From: Lachnospiraceae bacterium
Lineage (GTDB): Bacteria > Bacillota > Clostridia > Lachnospirales > Lachnospiraceae
NCBI GenBank assembly: GCA_017557525.1
Contig: JAFYYN010000176.1
Span: 1-40,247, forward strand
Direction: 5' to 3'
Length of the DNA stretch: 40,247 nucleotides
Under the pieces are notes generated by a model that was not told where the DNA came from, searched no databases, and saw only the letters and a program-made list of their open reading frames with translations. Position 1 is the first letter of the stretch, and each line of letters starts with the position of its first letter. A program made the translations under genes and the position numbers. Below are positions 6,190 through 14,800 of this stretch, piece by piece.

Positions 6190-7824
6190 ATGAAGAGAGT
6201 TTTGATCATTGGGAGTGGGATATCGGGACTGTCCTGTGCCATCCGCTGTGCGGGATATGGCATTCACGCCACGCTTATTTCTCCCTATCCTTCAGAAAGA
6301 GCGCAGTCTGTAATGGCGGCCGGAGGCATAAATGCTGTAACTGAGGAATGCGAGGAAGGAGATTCTGTAGATTCGCATATCGAGAATACACTTAGAGGCG
6401 GAGCTTATATAGGCGGCAAAAAGGCGGTAAGCGGCTTGTGCGGGAATGCTGAAGAAATAATACGATACCTTGAAAGCATAGGTACTGTTTTTACAGTTGG
6501 CACGGATGGAAGACCTTATACGAGAGCCTTTGGCGGTCAGACACATAAAAGGACTTATTTTTGCGGTGCATCCACCGGGAAACAGATAGTGTCCGCACTT
6601 GTTATGGAAGCACGAAGATATGAGGGGATAGGACTGATCGAACGCAGGATGGGGCTCTGTTTCCATTCTGCATTGATAAAGGACGGAGCATGTTACGGGG
6701 CGCTTGTATTTGATGAAAAAACCAGGACTATAGAGACGGTTTATTCAGACTGCGTTGTAATGGCAGTTGGGGGACAGAATTCACTTTTCGGCAAGACCAC
6801 AGGATCCAGCCTGTGCGATGGCTATGCAGCAGGCAGGCTTTTCAGGCAGGGTGCTGTTCTTAAAAATCTGGAATTCATCCAATATCATCCTACGACTCTT
6901 GAAACTTCACAGAAACGTATTCTTATTTCCGAGGCAGTACGCGGCGAGGGAGGCAGGCTGTTTTATACGGAAGACGGGAAAAGAGTGTATTTCATGGAGG
7001 ATAAGTATGGCCCTAACGGGAATCTCATGACCCGTGATGTTGTTTCAAGGGAGATCTATTCTGCATCAAAGGAAGTTTTTCTCGATATTTCATTTAAGGA
7101 TAAGCAGTTTATAGATTCTTATCTTCCGGAAGTCAGGGATATTTGCAGAAAATTCCGGAATATAGATATTTCAAGGGAGCCTATTCCTGTTGCTCCTTCA
7201 GTGCATTTCTTTATGGGCGGGCTGGCAGTAAATCTTAATCATGAGACAAATATCCGGAATCTGTATGCGGTTGGAGAGTGTGCATCTATGTATCACGGGG
7301 CCAACCGTTTAGGTGGCAATTCCCTTCTGGCAGCCATTTATAGCGGGAATATAGCTGCTGATGACATATCAGGTAGAGAAAGCGCTCTGAAAAATGTTGA
7401 TTTTAAGGATATGGCGGACCATGCAAATATGGAGCTAAAGGGAATGCTGGATTCAGACAGCCCTTTTCCCGTAATGTACGTAAGGGACATGCTGGCTGAA
7501 ACGATGAGGAAGCATCTGGGGATAGTCCGTACAGAAGAAAGCCTTGTAAAAGGGATAGAAGACGTGGAATACGATCTGTCGGTTTCTGACAGGATAAAGT
7601 ATGATGGCAGTGTTTCTGCGTATACTAATTACAGTCTTAAAGGAATCCTGACATTGGCGAGGGCAGTGCTTTCCTGTGCAAAATTCAGAAAGGAAAGCCG
7701 CGGGGCACATTATAGGAGTGATTATCCTAAAGAATCAGAAGAGTTTGGCTGTGCTACGCTGATTTCCTTTGACAATGGGGATTATAGTATTAGATCCGAC
7801 AAGGAGGGAGTTTATGAAAGTTAG
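6190..7824 (+). CDS. Fumarate reductase/succinate dehydrogenase flavoprotein subunit
   Basis: This 544-residue protein has the FAD-binding Rossmann motif GSGISG at 8-13, and all expected dicarboxylate-site residues: H233 (QYHPT), R251 (RGEGG), R287, H339 (VHFFMGG) and R373 (GANRLGGNS). A GGQTH element is at 115-119. The position of the histidine that carries covalent FAD in SdhA/FrdA (S-H-S/T-V) is A-Q-S-V here, so residue 39 is Gln and FAD is probably held non-covalently. The segment DSVDSHIENTLRGGAY also recalls L-aspartate oxidase (NadB), but the fused operon with anchor and iron-sulfur genes argues for a respiratory complex. Its stop overlaps the iron-sulfur gene by 11 bases. It most likely reduces fumarate; succinate oxidation is less likely. 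Confidence 0.85.
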   Translation: MKRVLIIGSGISGLSCAIRCAGYGIHATLISPYPSERAQSVMAAGGINAVTEECEEGDSVDSHIENTLRGGAYIGGKKAVSGLCGNAEEIIRYLESIGTVFTVGTDGRPYTRAFGGQTHKRTYFCGASTGKQIVSALVMEARRYEGIGLIERRMGLCFHSALIKDGACYGALVFDEKTRTIETVYSDCVVMAVGGQNSLFGKTTGSSLCDGYAAGRLFRQGAVLKNLEFIQYHPTTLETSQKRILISEAVRGEGGRLFYTEDGKRVYFMEDKYGPNGNLMTRDVVSREIYSASKEVFLDISFKDKQFIDSYLPEVRDICRKFRNIDISREPIPVAPSVHFFMGGLAVNLNHETNIRNLYAVGECASMYHGANRLGGNSLLAAIYSGNIAADDISGRESALKNVDFKDMADHANMELKGMLDSDSPFPVMYVRDMLAETMRKHLGIVRTEESLVKGIEDVEYDLSVSDRIKYDGSVSAYTNYSLKGILTLARAVLSCAKFRKESRGAHYRSDYPKESEEFGCATLISFDNGDYSIRSDKEGVYES

Positions 7825-8488
7825 GATACTTCGCTGTAAGACCCCGGATTCGGATCAATACTGGGAAGCGTTTGATTATAACGGGACAACGGACATTTCT
7901 GTAGCAGGGCTTCTGGAGTTCCTGAACTATAACGATGATATAATAAATGACAAGGGCGAAAAGACGACCAGGATCGGCTGGGAATGCTCCTGCCTTCAGG
8001 GTGTATGCGGAGCCTGTGCAATGGTCATAAATGATGTGCCTGCACTGGCTTGCGAGACTTTTATTAAGGATCTGAAGGGGGAAGAGATTGTACTTAGACC
8101 TCTAAGAAAGTTCCCTGTAATCCATGATCTGATGGTCGATCGGAGCATGATTCAGGAGAATCTGAAAAGCGCGGACATTTATATCGGGGAGTATAAACCC
8201 GGGAAAAAGAAAGAACACGCATTGCAGTATAATGCTGCAAAATGCCTGAAATGCGGGTTGTGTCTTGAGGTATGTCCCAATTACACGAATGGGAATACTT
8301 TCTATGGTGCACTGTTCGCCAATGACTGTTATCTGGTCGCTACAAGAAATGCAGAGAAAGCGAAGACGATAAGGAAAGTTTATGGTGAGCATTTTGGGAG
8401 AGGGTGTTCGAAGGCTTTGTCATGCATGGACGTTTGCCCTGTGAATATTTCAACCCTTGCTTCTATGGCGAAATTGAACAGGGGCTGA
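7814..8488 (+). CDS. Fumarate reductase/succinate dehydrogenase iron-sulfur subunit
   Basis: This 224-residue protein has the [2Fe-2S] ferredoxin domain with C60, C65, C68 and C80 (C-x4-C-x2-C-x11-C, the FrdB/SdhB spacing), then a two-cluster helical domain with C144-x2-C147-x2-C150-x3-C154-P and C198-x5-C204-x3-C208-P. These spacings match the [4Fe-4S] and [3Fe-4S] ligands of the family. It would pass electrons between the membrane cytochrome and the flavoprotein. ATG at 7814 has AAGGAGGGAG just upstream and overlaps the end of the flavoprotein gene, indicating coupled translation. A more upstream in-frame ATG at 7769 lies deep inside the preceding gene and is rejected. Confidence 0.88.
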   Translation: MKVRILRCKTPDSDQYWEAFDYNGTTDISVAGLLEFLNYNDDIINDKGEKTTRIGWECSCLQGVCGACAMVINDVPALACETFIKDLKGEEIVLRPLRKFPVIHDLMVDRSMIQENLKSADIYIGEYKPGKKKEHALQYNAAKCLKCGLCLEVCPNYTNGNTFYGALFANDCYLVATRNAEKAKTIRKVYGEHFGRGCSKALSCMDVCPVNISTLASMAKLNRG

Positions 8489-8542
8489 CTGGCCGGTAAC
8501 TGTAAAACAAAAAATGAAACATAATAATGGAGTTATAAGATC

Positions 8543-9046
8543 ATGGCAGCAAATGAAAAAACCGGATACATTATAGAAAAGGCAACGGAAGGAGAAAGAA
8601 GTGAGATAATGGCGCTTTATAAGGCGCAGATAGGACGGGAGTTCTGCCCATGGGATGAAGACTATCCTTCAGATGAGACCATGGACTGGGATTACTCAAG
8701 GGATGCACTGTTTGTCCTGAAAGCTGATGGAAAGATCAGAGCGGCTATTTCTATTGAAAAAGATGAGTCAGTAGACAAGCTGACATGCTGGGATAAATCT
8801 CTTGAGCCTGAGGGAGAATTGGCCAGGCTGGCCGTAATGCCGGAAGAACAGAACAAGGGCTATGGCCGGGTCATGCTTCAGTTTGGAATGGATGAGCTAA
8901 AGAGGCGCGGATATAGAGGCATTCATATGCTGGTAAATAAGTATAATCGAAAAGCTATAAGCTGCTATTCGGTATTTGGCTTTAAAGTAGTCGGAGAATG
9001 CCGTATGTATGACCAGGATTTCCTCTGTTATGAACGGGAACTGTGA
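8543..9046 (+). CDS. GNAT-family N-acetyltransferase
   Basis: This 167-residue protein covers one complete GNAT domain. The acetyl-CoA site is LARLAVMPEEQNKGYGRVML (residues 93-112), where Q-N-K-G-Y-G is the pyrophosphate loop. The CYSVFGFKVVGE strand near the end is the usual family signature. The substrate is not predictable. It lies between the reductase genes and the membrane-flavodoxin gene. In the same frame after its TGA stop, another 27 sense codons follow to 9130, without a start codon, so this may be a relic of an earlier longer frame or of a neighbouring gene. Confidence 0.85.
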   Translation: MAANEKTGYIIEKATEGERSEIMALYKAQIGREFCPWDEDYPSDETMDWDYSRDALFVLKADGKIRAAISIEKDESVDKLTCWDKSLEPEGELARLAVMPEEQNKGYGRVMLQFGMDELKRRGYRGIHMLVNKYNRKAISCYSVFGFKVVGECRMYDQDFLCYEREL

Positions 9047-9146
9047 AAGACATATTTTGTGAGAGAAAATGGCAGTATCATATTTAATTACGATATCTAT
9101 ACCAGAGTTGAAACAAGCTTGAAAAAGTAAGATTTGGAGTTGAATT

Positions 9147-10229
9147 ATGGGCATATTGGTAGATATTTTGTTATATCTTGTTATGATCCTGCAGATGCTT
9201 TATGTATTTCTCGGGAACATTCCTCACGAGATACTGGGCATTTCTTTTTTTGTACTACTCGTGTCTCATATCATTATTAAGAGAAAATATATCAAGGCAA
9301 TTCTTAAGAGAAACCCTAACCGGTCCAGACTGGCAACCGTGTCCAACTGGATCACTGTTCTAATCCTGGTTAATGCACTGGTGCTTGCCGTGAGCAGCAT
9401 GGGTGTTTCAAGAACGCTGTTCCCATGGTTCGGTTTCATGCAGGATCCATTACTACATAAATACCTGGCTACTTCCTTACTGGCGCTTTCCGTTATACAC
9501 GGCGGTATGAAGTTTTACAAAAGATCGGCCAAAAAGAAAAAGACAGCCTTTATCATTGCTTTGCTTACAATACTTGCATTGGTACTGGGACTTGCTGCCG
9601 TACCATATATAAACAGGCATTTCAGGACTGTTGAGATCAGTTATAGTGATAAAGTCAGCGGTGAAAAATCACAAACGGCTGAGAAGCTGCTTACGGTATA
9701 TTTTACGAGGATAGGAAATACAGATTTCGAGGATGATGTGGATGCGGTCTCCGGAGCATCCCTGCTCAAGGCAGATGGCATCCTCATGGGAAATACAGAG
9801 CTTATGGCTCATATGCTCAGAGATATCCTGGGCTGTGAAATTGTTCCGATTACGCTTAAAGGGGAAAAATATCCATCCTCATATACGGATACAGTTGTGG
9901 TTGCCGGTAAGGAACTGAAAAATGATGCGCGCCCGGAAATTGAGGATATAGATATAAGCGGTTATGATTCGATAATACTGGCATATCCGATATGGTGGGG
10001 AACGATCCCGATGCCTGTTGCTACATTCCTTGAAAACAATGATTTTAACGGGAAAAAGCTGTATCTGCTTGCGACTCAGGGAAGTACCGGATTTGGTTCA
10101 AGTACTGAAGACATAACTGATCTTGCAGATGGGGCTGAGGTTATTGAGGGCTTAAGCATATATTGTGATGATATCCCCGATGTGAGGAACCGCCTTAGAG
10201 AATGGATAGACGGTGAAATTAAAAAATAG
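9147..10229 (+). CDS. DUF4405-like membrane cytochrome fused to flavodoxin
   Basis: This 360-residue protein has an N-terminal part with about four transmembrane helices (residues 5-22, 28-46, 66-88, 105-121) and a fifth near 134-153. Histidines at about 27, 42, 104 and 116 sit where a heme-binding four-helix membrane domain (DUF4405/cytochrome b-like) would have them. Residues from about 180 form a flavodoxin domain: a KLLTVYFTRIGNTD start with an FMN-loop-like T-R-I-G-N-T, and an IILAYPIWWGTIPMPVATFL second loop typical of flavodoxin_4 proteins. It looks like a membrane protein moving electrons between quinone or heme and a cytoplasmic flavin. It lies 100 bases after a GNAT, in the same run as the fumarate reductase-like genes. 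Confidence 0.8.
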   Translation: MGILVDILLYLVMILQMLYVFLGNIPHEILGISFFVLLVSHIIIKRKYIKAILKRNPNRSRLATVSNWITVLILVNALVLAVSSMGVSRTLFPWFGFMQDPLLHKYLATSLLALSVIHGGMKFYKRSAKKKKTAFIIALLTILALVLGLAAVPYINRHFRTVEISYSDKVSGEKSQTAEKLLTVYFTRIGNTDFEDDVDAVSGASLLKADGILMGNTELMAHMLRDILGCEIVPITLKGEKYPSSYTDTVVVAGKELKNDARPEIEDIDISGYDSIILAYPIWWGTIPMPVATFLENNDFNGKKLYLLATQGSTGFGSSTEDITDLADGAEVIEGLSIYCDDIPDVRNRLREWIDGEIKK

Positions 10230-10244
10230 AAAGAGAGGGCAATT

Positions 10245-11189
10245 ATGAATAATGAAGAACTGAAAACGATATATTTCGGAGCGTATTTTTTTGAGGAAAC
10301 GGAAGACGGATATCTGCAGGCTTTCCAGTATAGTAAAAGCCAGATGGAATATTTCAAGGGAGCTTTCGATTTCTGGTATGACAGATGCATGGCATCAACT
10401 GCAAAGACGCTGGAATTTTCAACAGAGGCAAGGGGCATTTCCTTTGATTACAAATTCCTGTGGGAAGGTTCGCAGGATTCCTTTGAGATAGCGGTTAACG
10501 GGCTTATTACAGATATCAGATATGTTAAAGAGCTTGAAAAAGAGGGAAGCATTAAGTTCAATCTGCCGGAGGGGAAAAAAGATGTCATCATCTATCTGCC
10601 TTCAGATGCAACCGTAGTGATAAAGAACTTTGAGATAGATGCCGCATATACAAGGGCCAAGAAAAAAGAAAAGGTGCTCTGGCTTGGGGATTCCATCACA
10701 CAGGGTTATGGACCTCTGAGGTCTTCGGAGACCTATGTCAGTATAGCAAACAGGTTACTGAATTATGATATTATCAATCAGGGTATAGGCGGTTATGTAT
10801 ATGATAAAAAATCACTTCTGAAAATGGAAGGTTATACCCCGGATAAGATCATAGTGGCCCTCGGGACAAACCAGTATGGATCTGAGACAATGAAAGATGT
10901 TGAAGAATACTATGAAACTCTTATCGCACTGTACGGTAATGAGATTCCTGTTCTCTGCATCTCTCCCATATGGCGTGGGGACCAGCCTGAGGGATACAGG
11001 AAATTTGTTGACTTCTGCAGTAAAGTAAAGAAAATAGCCGGAGCATACAAAAATGTAACGGTAGTTGATGGATTTGATCTGGTACCGCATCTCTCGGAGT
11101 ACTATATAGACAATCTTCACCCTAACTGCCTGGGAACCGAAAACTATGGCAGGAATCTGGTTGAGGTCATTAGAAAACTTGGATTCTAG
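10245..11189 (+). CDS. SGNH/GDSL hydrolase with N-terminal beta domain
   Basis: This 314-residue protein has a C-terminal SGNH hydrolase domain: block I GDSIT with catalytic S150, block II Gly in NQGIGG, block III GTNQ with Asn, and block V DNLHPN supplying Asp and His. The first 135 residues form a beta-rich domain, as in carbohydrate esterase family 2 and related acetyl esterases, which usually have an N-terminal jelly-roll. There is no signal peptide, so it is probably an intracellular esterase, for example removing acetyl groups from imported xylo-oligosaccharides; that role is inferred from the GH43 gene further along. RBS GAGAGGG lies upstream; the gap to the previous gene is 15 bases. 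Confidence 0.85.
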   Translation: MNNEELKTIYFGAYFFEETEDGYLQAFQYSKSQMEYFKGAFDFWYDRCMASTAKTLEFSTEARGISFDYKFLWEGSQDSFEIAVNGLITDIRYVKELEKEGSIKFNLPEGKKDVIIYLPSDATVVIKNFEIDAAYTRAKKKEKVLWLGDSITQGYGPLRSSETYVSIANRLLNYDIINQGIGGYVYDKKSLLKMEGYTPDKIIVALGTNQYGSETMKDVEEYYETLIALYGNEIPVLCISPIWRGDQPEGYRKFVDFCSKVKKIAGAYKNVTVVDGFDLVPHLSEYYIDNLHPNCLGTENYGRNLVEVIRKLGF

Positions 11190-11226
11190 GATTTAAGAAT
11201 GCTGCAAGGCAGCTGGAGGGAAAACA

Positions 11227-11676
11227 GTGATCAGTTACGGAAAATTGACGGAAGCGAGGCTGGATATTTTCATTAGGCTTCGTATAAGACAACTGAGAGA
11301 GGAAGGAGCAACAGAAGATATTGATCTTGTTCCGGCATTGCAGGATTATTACAGACGGCATATGGCTGACGGCACTTTTGTGTCCTGGCTTGCACTGGAT
11401 GGTGACAGGATCGTTGGCACCAGCGGGATGTCCTTTGTGGAGAAACCGCCTTATTTCGGCTGCCCAAGCGGGAAAATCGGGCTGCTGTCAAGCATGTTTA
11501 CCGACCCTGAATACCGGCGCAAGGGAATAGCAAAGGAGCTCCTTTCGAGAGTTGTCGGGGAAGCTCGCGCATATGGGTGCGGGGCGGTACAGATTACGGC
11601 ATCCGATATGGGAGTACTTCTGTATACAGATTTCGGCTTTGTAAAAAACGGGAATTTTATGCAATACAAATTGTAA
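11227..11676 (+). CDS. GNAT-family N-acetyltransferase, GTG start
   Basis: This 149-residue protein is a single GNAT domain with GLLSSMFTDPEYRRKGIAKE (residues 79-98) as the acetyl-CoA binding segment (R-R-K-G-I-A) and a YTDFGF element near the C-terminus. The GTG at 11227 is well placed after CTGGAGGG, and similarity extends to the very start. The substrate is unknown. It lies downstream of the SGNH esterase. Immediately after its stop there is a remnant of a GGDEF domain in another frame, so its 3' boundary is a recombination junction. Confidence 0.85.
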   Translation: MISYGKLTEARLDIFIRLRIRQLREEGATEDIDLVPALQDYYRRHMADGTFVSWLALDGDRIVGTSGMSFVEKPPYFGCPSGKIGLLSSMFTDPEYRRKGIAKELLSRVVGEARAYGCGAVQITASDMGVLLYTDFGFVKNGNFMQYKL

Positions 11677-11690
11677 AAACATATAGATGG

Positions 11691-11825
11691 ATTTACAGTC
11701 ACGGAGCTTTTTGGTATGACAGGCTTATAGATGAAAATGATACTTCCCAGAAATGTATGCAGCGTGCTGACACTAAACTTTATGAGGATAAGGAAAGGTG
11801 CAAGAAAAACAGAACCGAGGTATGA
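11691..11825 (+). pseudogene. Remnant of a GGDEF (diguanylate cyclase) C-terminus
   Basis: Between the GNAT and HAD genes one frame reads IYSHGAFWYDRLIDENDTSQ, then KCMQRADTKLYEDKERCKKN and RTEV before a stop. The S-x-G strand, the acidic stretch, and especially the R-A-D-x-x-L-Y-x-x-K pattern are the hallmark of the last strand and helix of GGDEF domains. No GG(D/E)EF motif or upstream part remains; the frame enters the GNAT gene in a different register. The stop (TGA 11823-11825) overlaps the HAD start codon, preserving what was probably the original coupling of an intact diguanylate cyclase gene to the HAD gene. Confidence 0.6.
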
Positions 11826-12505
11826 TTAAAGCAGTTGTTTTTGATATAGGCGGAACGCTTATGGAATACAGGAGTATGCCTAACGGGTGGGCATCATTCT
11901 ACCCGGCGGCCTTTGAATATGCAAGGCAGAAGCTGAAGCTTGAAATTTCTGACGAGCAGATGAAAAAGTCTGTTGAGCTCCTAAAGGAATATAATCCCAA
12001 ACTCCATTACAGGGAAATAGATTATACCCCTGAGGAGATATTTAAGAAGGTAACGGCGGATTGGGGATCAGTGGCTCCTCTGGACAGTATAATTAAGGCT
12101 TTTTTTGAATCTATGCATCTGGAAGCGTATATTTATGACGAAACTGTCCCGACCCTTGAACGCTTAAGAAAACAGGGAATAAAGATAGCGACATATACCG
12201 ATGTGGCTGCAGGCATGCCGGATGAAATGCATATAGGATATTTTAAGGAACTGATGCCATATTTCGATAAATATGTCTCGTCAATAACATGCGGGTATCG
12301 TAAGCCTAATCCGAAAGGATTGGAAGAAATTGCCCGGTATTTTGGGATTACGCCTGAAGAGATGATAATGGTTGGGGACGAGGAAAAGGATATAAAGGTA
12401 GCCAAGAGATTTAACTGCTATTCGATCCTTATAGACAGAAAGGAAACGAATGCAGATTTCGGGCAGGATAGAACAATAAGGAAATTAAGCGAGATAGAGA
12501 TATAA
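11822..12505 (+). CDS. HAD-superfamily hydrolase
   Basis: This 227-residue protein begins IKAVVFDIGGTLM, HAD motif I (D-x-G-x-T) with D8 as nucleophile position. Motif II is the Thr in KIATYTD, motif III the Lys in CGYRKPNP, and motif IV GDEEKD with Asp pair. A helical cap of about 100 residues lies between motifs I and II, so it is subclass I, like phosphoglycolate phosphatase or haloacid dehalogenase relatives. The second Asp of DxD in motif I is replaced by Gly (D-I-G), as in some non-phosphatase or divergent members. ATG at 11822 is favoured over GTG at 11798, because it overlaps the stop of the GGDEF remnant and matches family N-termini. The substrate is unknown. Confidence 0.85.
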   Translation: MIKAVVFDIGGTLMEYRSMPNGWASFYPAAFEYARQKLKLEISDEQMKKSVELLKEYNPKLHYREIDYTPEEIFKKVTADWGSVAPLDSIIKAFFESMHLEAYIYDETVPTLERLRKQGIKIATYTDVAAGMPDEMHIGYFKELMPYFDKYVSSITCGYRKPNPKGLEEIARYFGITPEEMIMVGDEEKDIKVAKRFNCYSILIDRKETNADFGQDRTIRKLSEIEI

Positions 12506-12518
12506 CAGGAGGAAAAAG

Positions 12519-13979
12519 ATGTCAAATCCATATTTGCCTAAATGGGAATATATTCCTGATGGAGAACCAAGAGTTTTCGGAGACCGTGTGTATATTTACG
12601 GTTCACACGACAAAGCAGGGTCGGATGAATTTTGTGATTATGTGCTGAAATGCTGGAGTGCACCTGTTTCAGATCTCAGTTCCTGGGTATGCCATGGTGA
12701 TATCTTCCGTGTAAAAGAAACACGGGATCATAAGTCTGATACCGACTGGACTAATGAGAAAACCAGGCTGTTTGCGCCGGACGTGGTATGTAAGGATGGG
12801 AAATATTATCTTTATGCATATATAGTTAATGCCAAAGGCTGTGTTGCTGTCAGCGACAGACCTGAGGGGCCTTTCAAGCTGCTTTCGAAATACAGTTATA
12901 CTATCCCTGAAGATATATGCTGTAACGGGTGGTTCATTGATCCAAGCGTATTTGTGGATGATGACGGAAAGGTATACATCTACTGCGGATATCTGCGTTC
13001 ATTCCTTGCAGAGATAAATCCTGACAACATGTATGAGGTATTGGACGGTACCTGTGTCGAGAATTTCATACCTAACGAGATTACGGAAGAAGGCGGTTTT
13101 GATTCTGAGGATAAGCTTTTCTTCGAGGCAGCCTCTATGCGCAAGATTGGGAATACATATTATATGATCTACTCTCCTAAGAGGTGTCCGAGACTTGCCT
13201 ATGCTACATCAGAGTCTCCTAAAGGGCCGTTTACTTACAGGGGATATATTGTAGATAACGGGATAGATTATCCGGGAGGAAATGATCATGGCTCTATAGC
13301 CCAGATAAATGGAGAATGGTATATTTTTTATCACAGGATGACCAATGGAAGCATTATGTCCAGAAGAGGATGCGTTGAAAAGATAAAAATCAACCCGGAT
13401 GGCAGTATAGATCCGGTTGAGATGACTTCGTGCGGTTTCGAGAAATCGCTCAATCCATATGAGATAACGCCTGCGGAGACCGCCTGTGTCCTGACCGGAA
13501 TATCGAAGGTTACGGAATGTAATGTTTTTGAGAGGTTTATTACCGATATACGTGACGGAGCGGTGATTGGGTATAAGTATTTCGATTTCGGCGATGATTT
13601 TGGAAGCAAGACCATGGAACTGGCTGTAAAATTCAGGGGGCTGGGAGCAGATGCCTGGCTTAATGTTTATGTTGACGGCCTGGATGATGAGTATTATAAG
13701 TATATGCAACAGCGGAAAAATGCCGGGAAAAAACCGGAACCTTCCGATAAGCTTATGGAAGAAAAAGAGGAGGACGAAAGCAGGATCCCTCGGACCGGGA
13801 ACAAGATAGGCAGTATCCGTATCGGACATGATGGCGGCGTGGCTGAGACAGTTGTAAAGGCTGTAACGGGAATCCATGCGGTGTATTTTACAATAACTAC
13901 GGATTACAAGGGGTGGACTGCCGGATATTTTAAAGATCGCAATCTGCTGGAGCTGGAGAGCTTTGTATTCATGAAATGA
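12519..13979 (+). CDS. GH43 glycosidase with C-terminal CBM6-like domain, cytoplasmic
   Basis: This 486-residue protein starts NPYLPKWEYIPDGEPRVFGD, typical of GH43 beta-xylosidase/alpha-L-arabinofuranosidase enzymes. The five-bladed propeller occupies about 1-310, with likely catalytic base D14, pKa modulator D141 (FIDPSVF) and general acid E203 (FFEAAS). A DHGS element near 256 is also typical. From about 330 to 486 follows a beta-sandwich domain like CBM6, interrupted by a charged, lysine/glutamate-rich insertion (about residues 405-432). There is no signal peptide, so the substrate would be imported xylo- or arabino-oligosaccharides. RBS AGGAGG is nine bases before the ATG; the gap after the HAD gene is 13 bases. 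Confidence 0.87.
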   Translation: MSNPYLPKWEYIPDGEPRVFGDRVYIYGSHDKAGSDEFCDYVLKCWSAPVSDLSSWVCHGDIFRVKETRDHKSDTDWTNEKTRLFAPDVVCKDGKYYLYAYIVNAKGCVAVSDRPEGPFKLLSKYSYTIPEDICCNGWFIDPSVFVDDDGKVYIYCGYLRSFLAEINPDNMYEVLDGTCVENFIPNEITEEGGFDSEDKLFFEAASMRKIGNTYYMIYSPKRCPRLAYATSESPKGPFTYRGYIVDNGIDYPGGNDHGSIAQINGEWYIFYHRMTNGSIMSRRGCVEKIKINPDGSIDPVEMTSCGFEKSLNPYEITPAETACVLTGISKVTECNVFERFITDIRDGAVIGYKYFDFGDDFGSKTMELAVKFRGLGADAWLNVYVDGLDDEYYKYMQQRKNAGKKPEPSDKLMEEKEEDESRIPRTGNKIGSIRIGHDGGVAETVVKAVTGIHAVYFTITTDYKGWTAGYFKDRNLLELESFVFMK

Positions 13980-14026
13980 TCCTCAAGACAGGCACAGTGT
14001 AATTGAATATTATACGGAGGAAGGAA

Positions 14027-14800
14027 ATGGAAAAAGAATTATTTCTTAAGCAGCTGAGACCGGATATTTATCTTATGGATGAAGCACATGAAGCGACTGG
14101 CTATATCGTTGTGGGGGAGAAAAAAGCCTGTGTGATAGATACGATGAATGGTTATAATGACCTTAACAAGGTCGTTCGCTCGATAACTGATAAGCCGGTG
14201 ATTGTAATAAACACTCATGGTCATCCGGATCATATTTTCGGAAATATGTATTTTGAAGAAGCTTATATGAATCCAAAGGATAACGAGCTAGCCGAGATGT
14301 TTATCAAGGAACCGGAATTCGTTGAGATGTGCAACAAAAATGGCCGCAGAATGCCGGGGTTTAAACCGATAAAGGGCGGGGATATTGTCGATCTTGGTGG
14401 GAAGACCCTGATGGTATATGATCTTCCTGGACATACCATGGGCGGAATAATTCTTCTACTGAAAGAGGAAAGAATCCTTTTTACAGGTGATTCTGTCAAC
14501 CATCATTTATGGATGCAGCTTGACGGCTGCCTAAAAATGGACGAATTTGTAGCTGAACTTGATAAGGTTATGTTCCTTGAAAATGAAGCTGATGTCATTC
14601 TTCACGGTCATGCTAAGGATTTTGATGATATATCGCTGATGCGCTGCCTGAGAAAGGGTGCTATGGAAATCTGTGAGGGAAAAACAGAGAATGATCCCCC
14701 GTATAAATGGTTTGGCGGAGTAGGCAGACAGCATCCGTATGCTCTCGAGAACGGAAAACAATACGATCAGGTTGCAAGTGTTATCTGTTACAGAGAGTAA
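14027..14800 (+). CDS. Metallo-beta-lactamase fold hydrolase
   Basis: This 257-residue protein has the MBL motifs THGHPDH (H-x-H-x-D-H), PGHTMGG, TGDS and a late HGH at about residue 189. All metal ligands for a two-metal site are present. The family includes glyoxalase II-like thioesterases, lactonases and alkylsulfatases; the extended insertion between 80 and 125 gives no clear subfamily. ATG at 14027 is placed after GGAGGAAGG. It is the last gene of the run that begins at the 4118 promoter, and a new promoter follows at 14848. Confidence 0.85.
   Translation: MEKELFLKQLRPDIYLMDEAHEATGYIVVGEKKACVIDTMNGYNDLNKVVRSITDKPVIVINTHGHPDHIFGNMYFEEAYMNPKDNELAEMFIKEPEFVEMCNKNGRRMPGFKPIKGGDIVDLGGKTLMVYDLPGHTMGGIILLLKEERILFTGDSVNHHLWMQLDGCLKMDEFVAELDKVMFLENEADVILHGHAKDFDDISLMRCLRKGAMEICEGKTENDPPYKWFGGVGRQHPYALENGKQYDQVASVICYRE

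Noticed and set aside
6190-7824. L-aspartate oxidase (NadB) as the identity of the flavoprotein
   Set aside because: Some N-terminal similarity, but adjacent membrane anchor and [2Fe-2S]/[4Fe-4S]/[3Fe-4S] subunit genes, with an 11-base overlap, fit a respiratory reductase; NadA/NadC genes are absent.
8543-11676. GNAT genes at 504, 8543 and 11227 as a toxin-antitoxin set
   Set aside because: No DUF1778 or other antitoxin gene precedes them, and they are scattered among metabolic genes.
13209-13877. Long open frame on the minus strand inside the GH43 gene
   Set aside because: It is a shadow of the GH43 frame: no ribosome binding site, unusual composition, and the + strand has full family similarity with catalytic residues.
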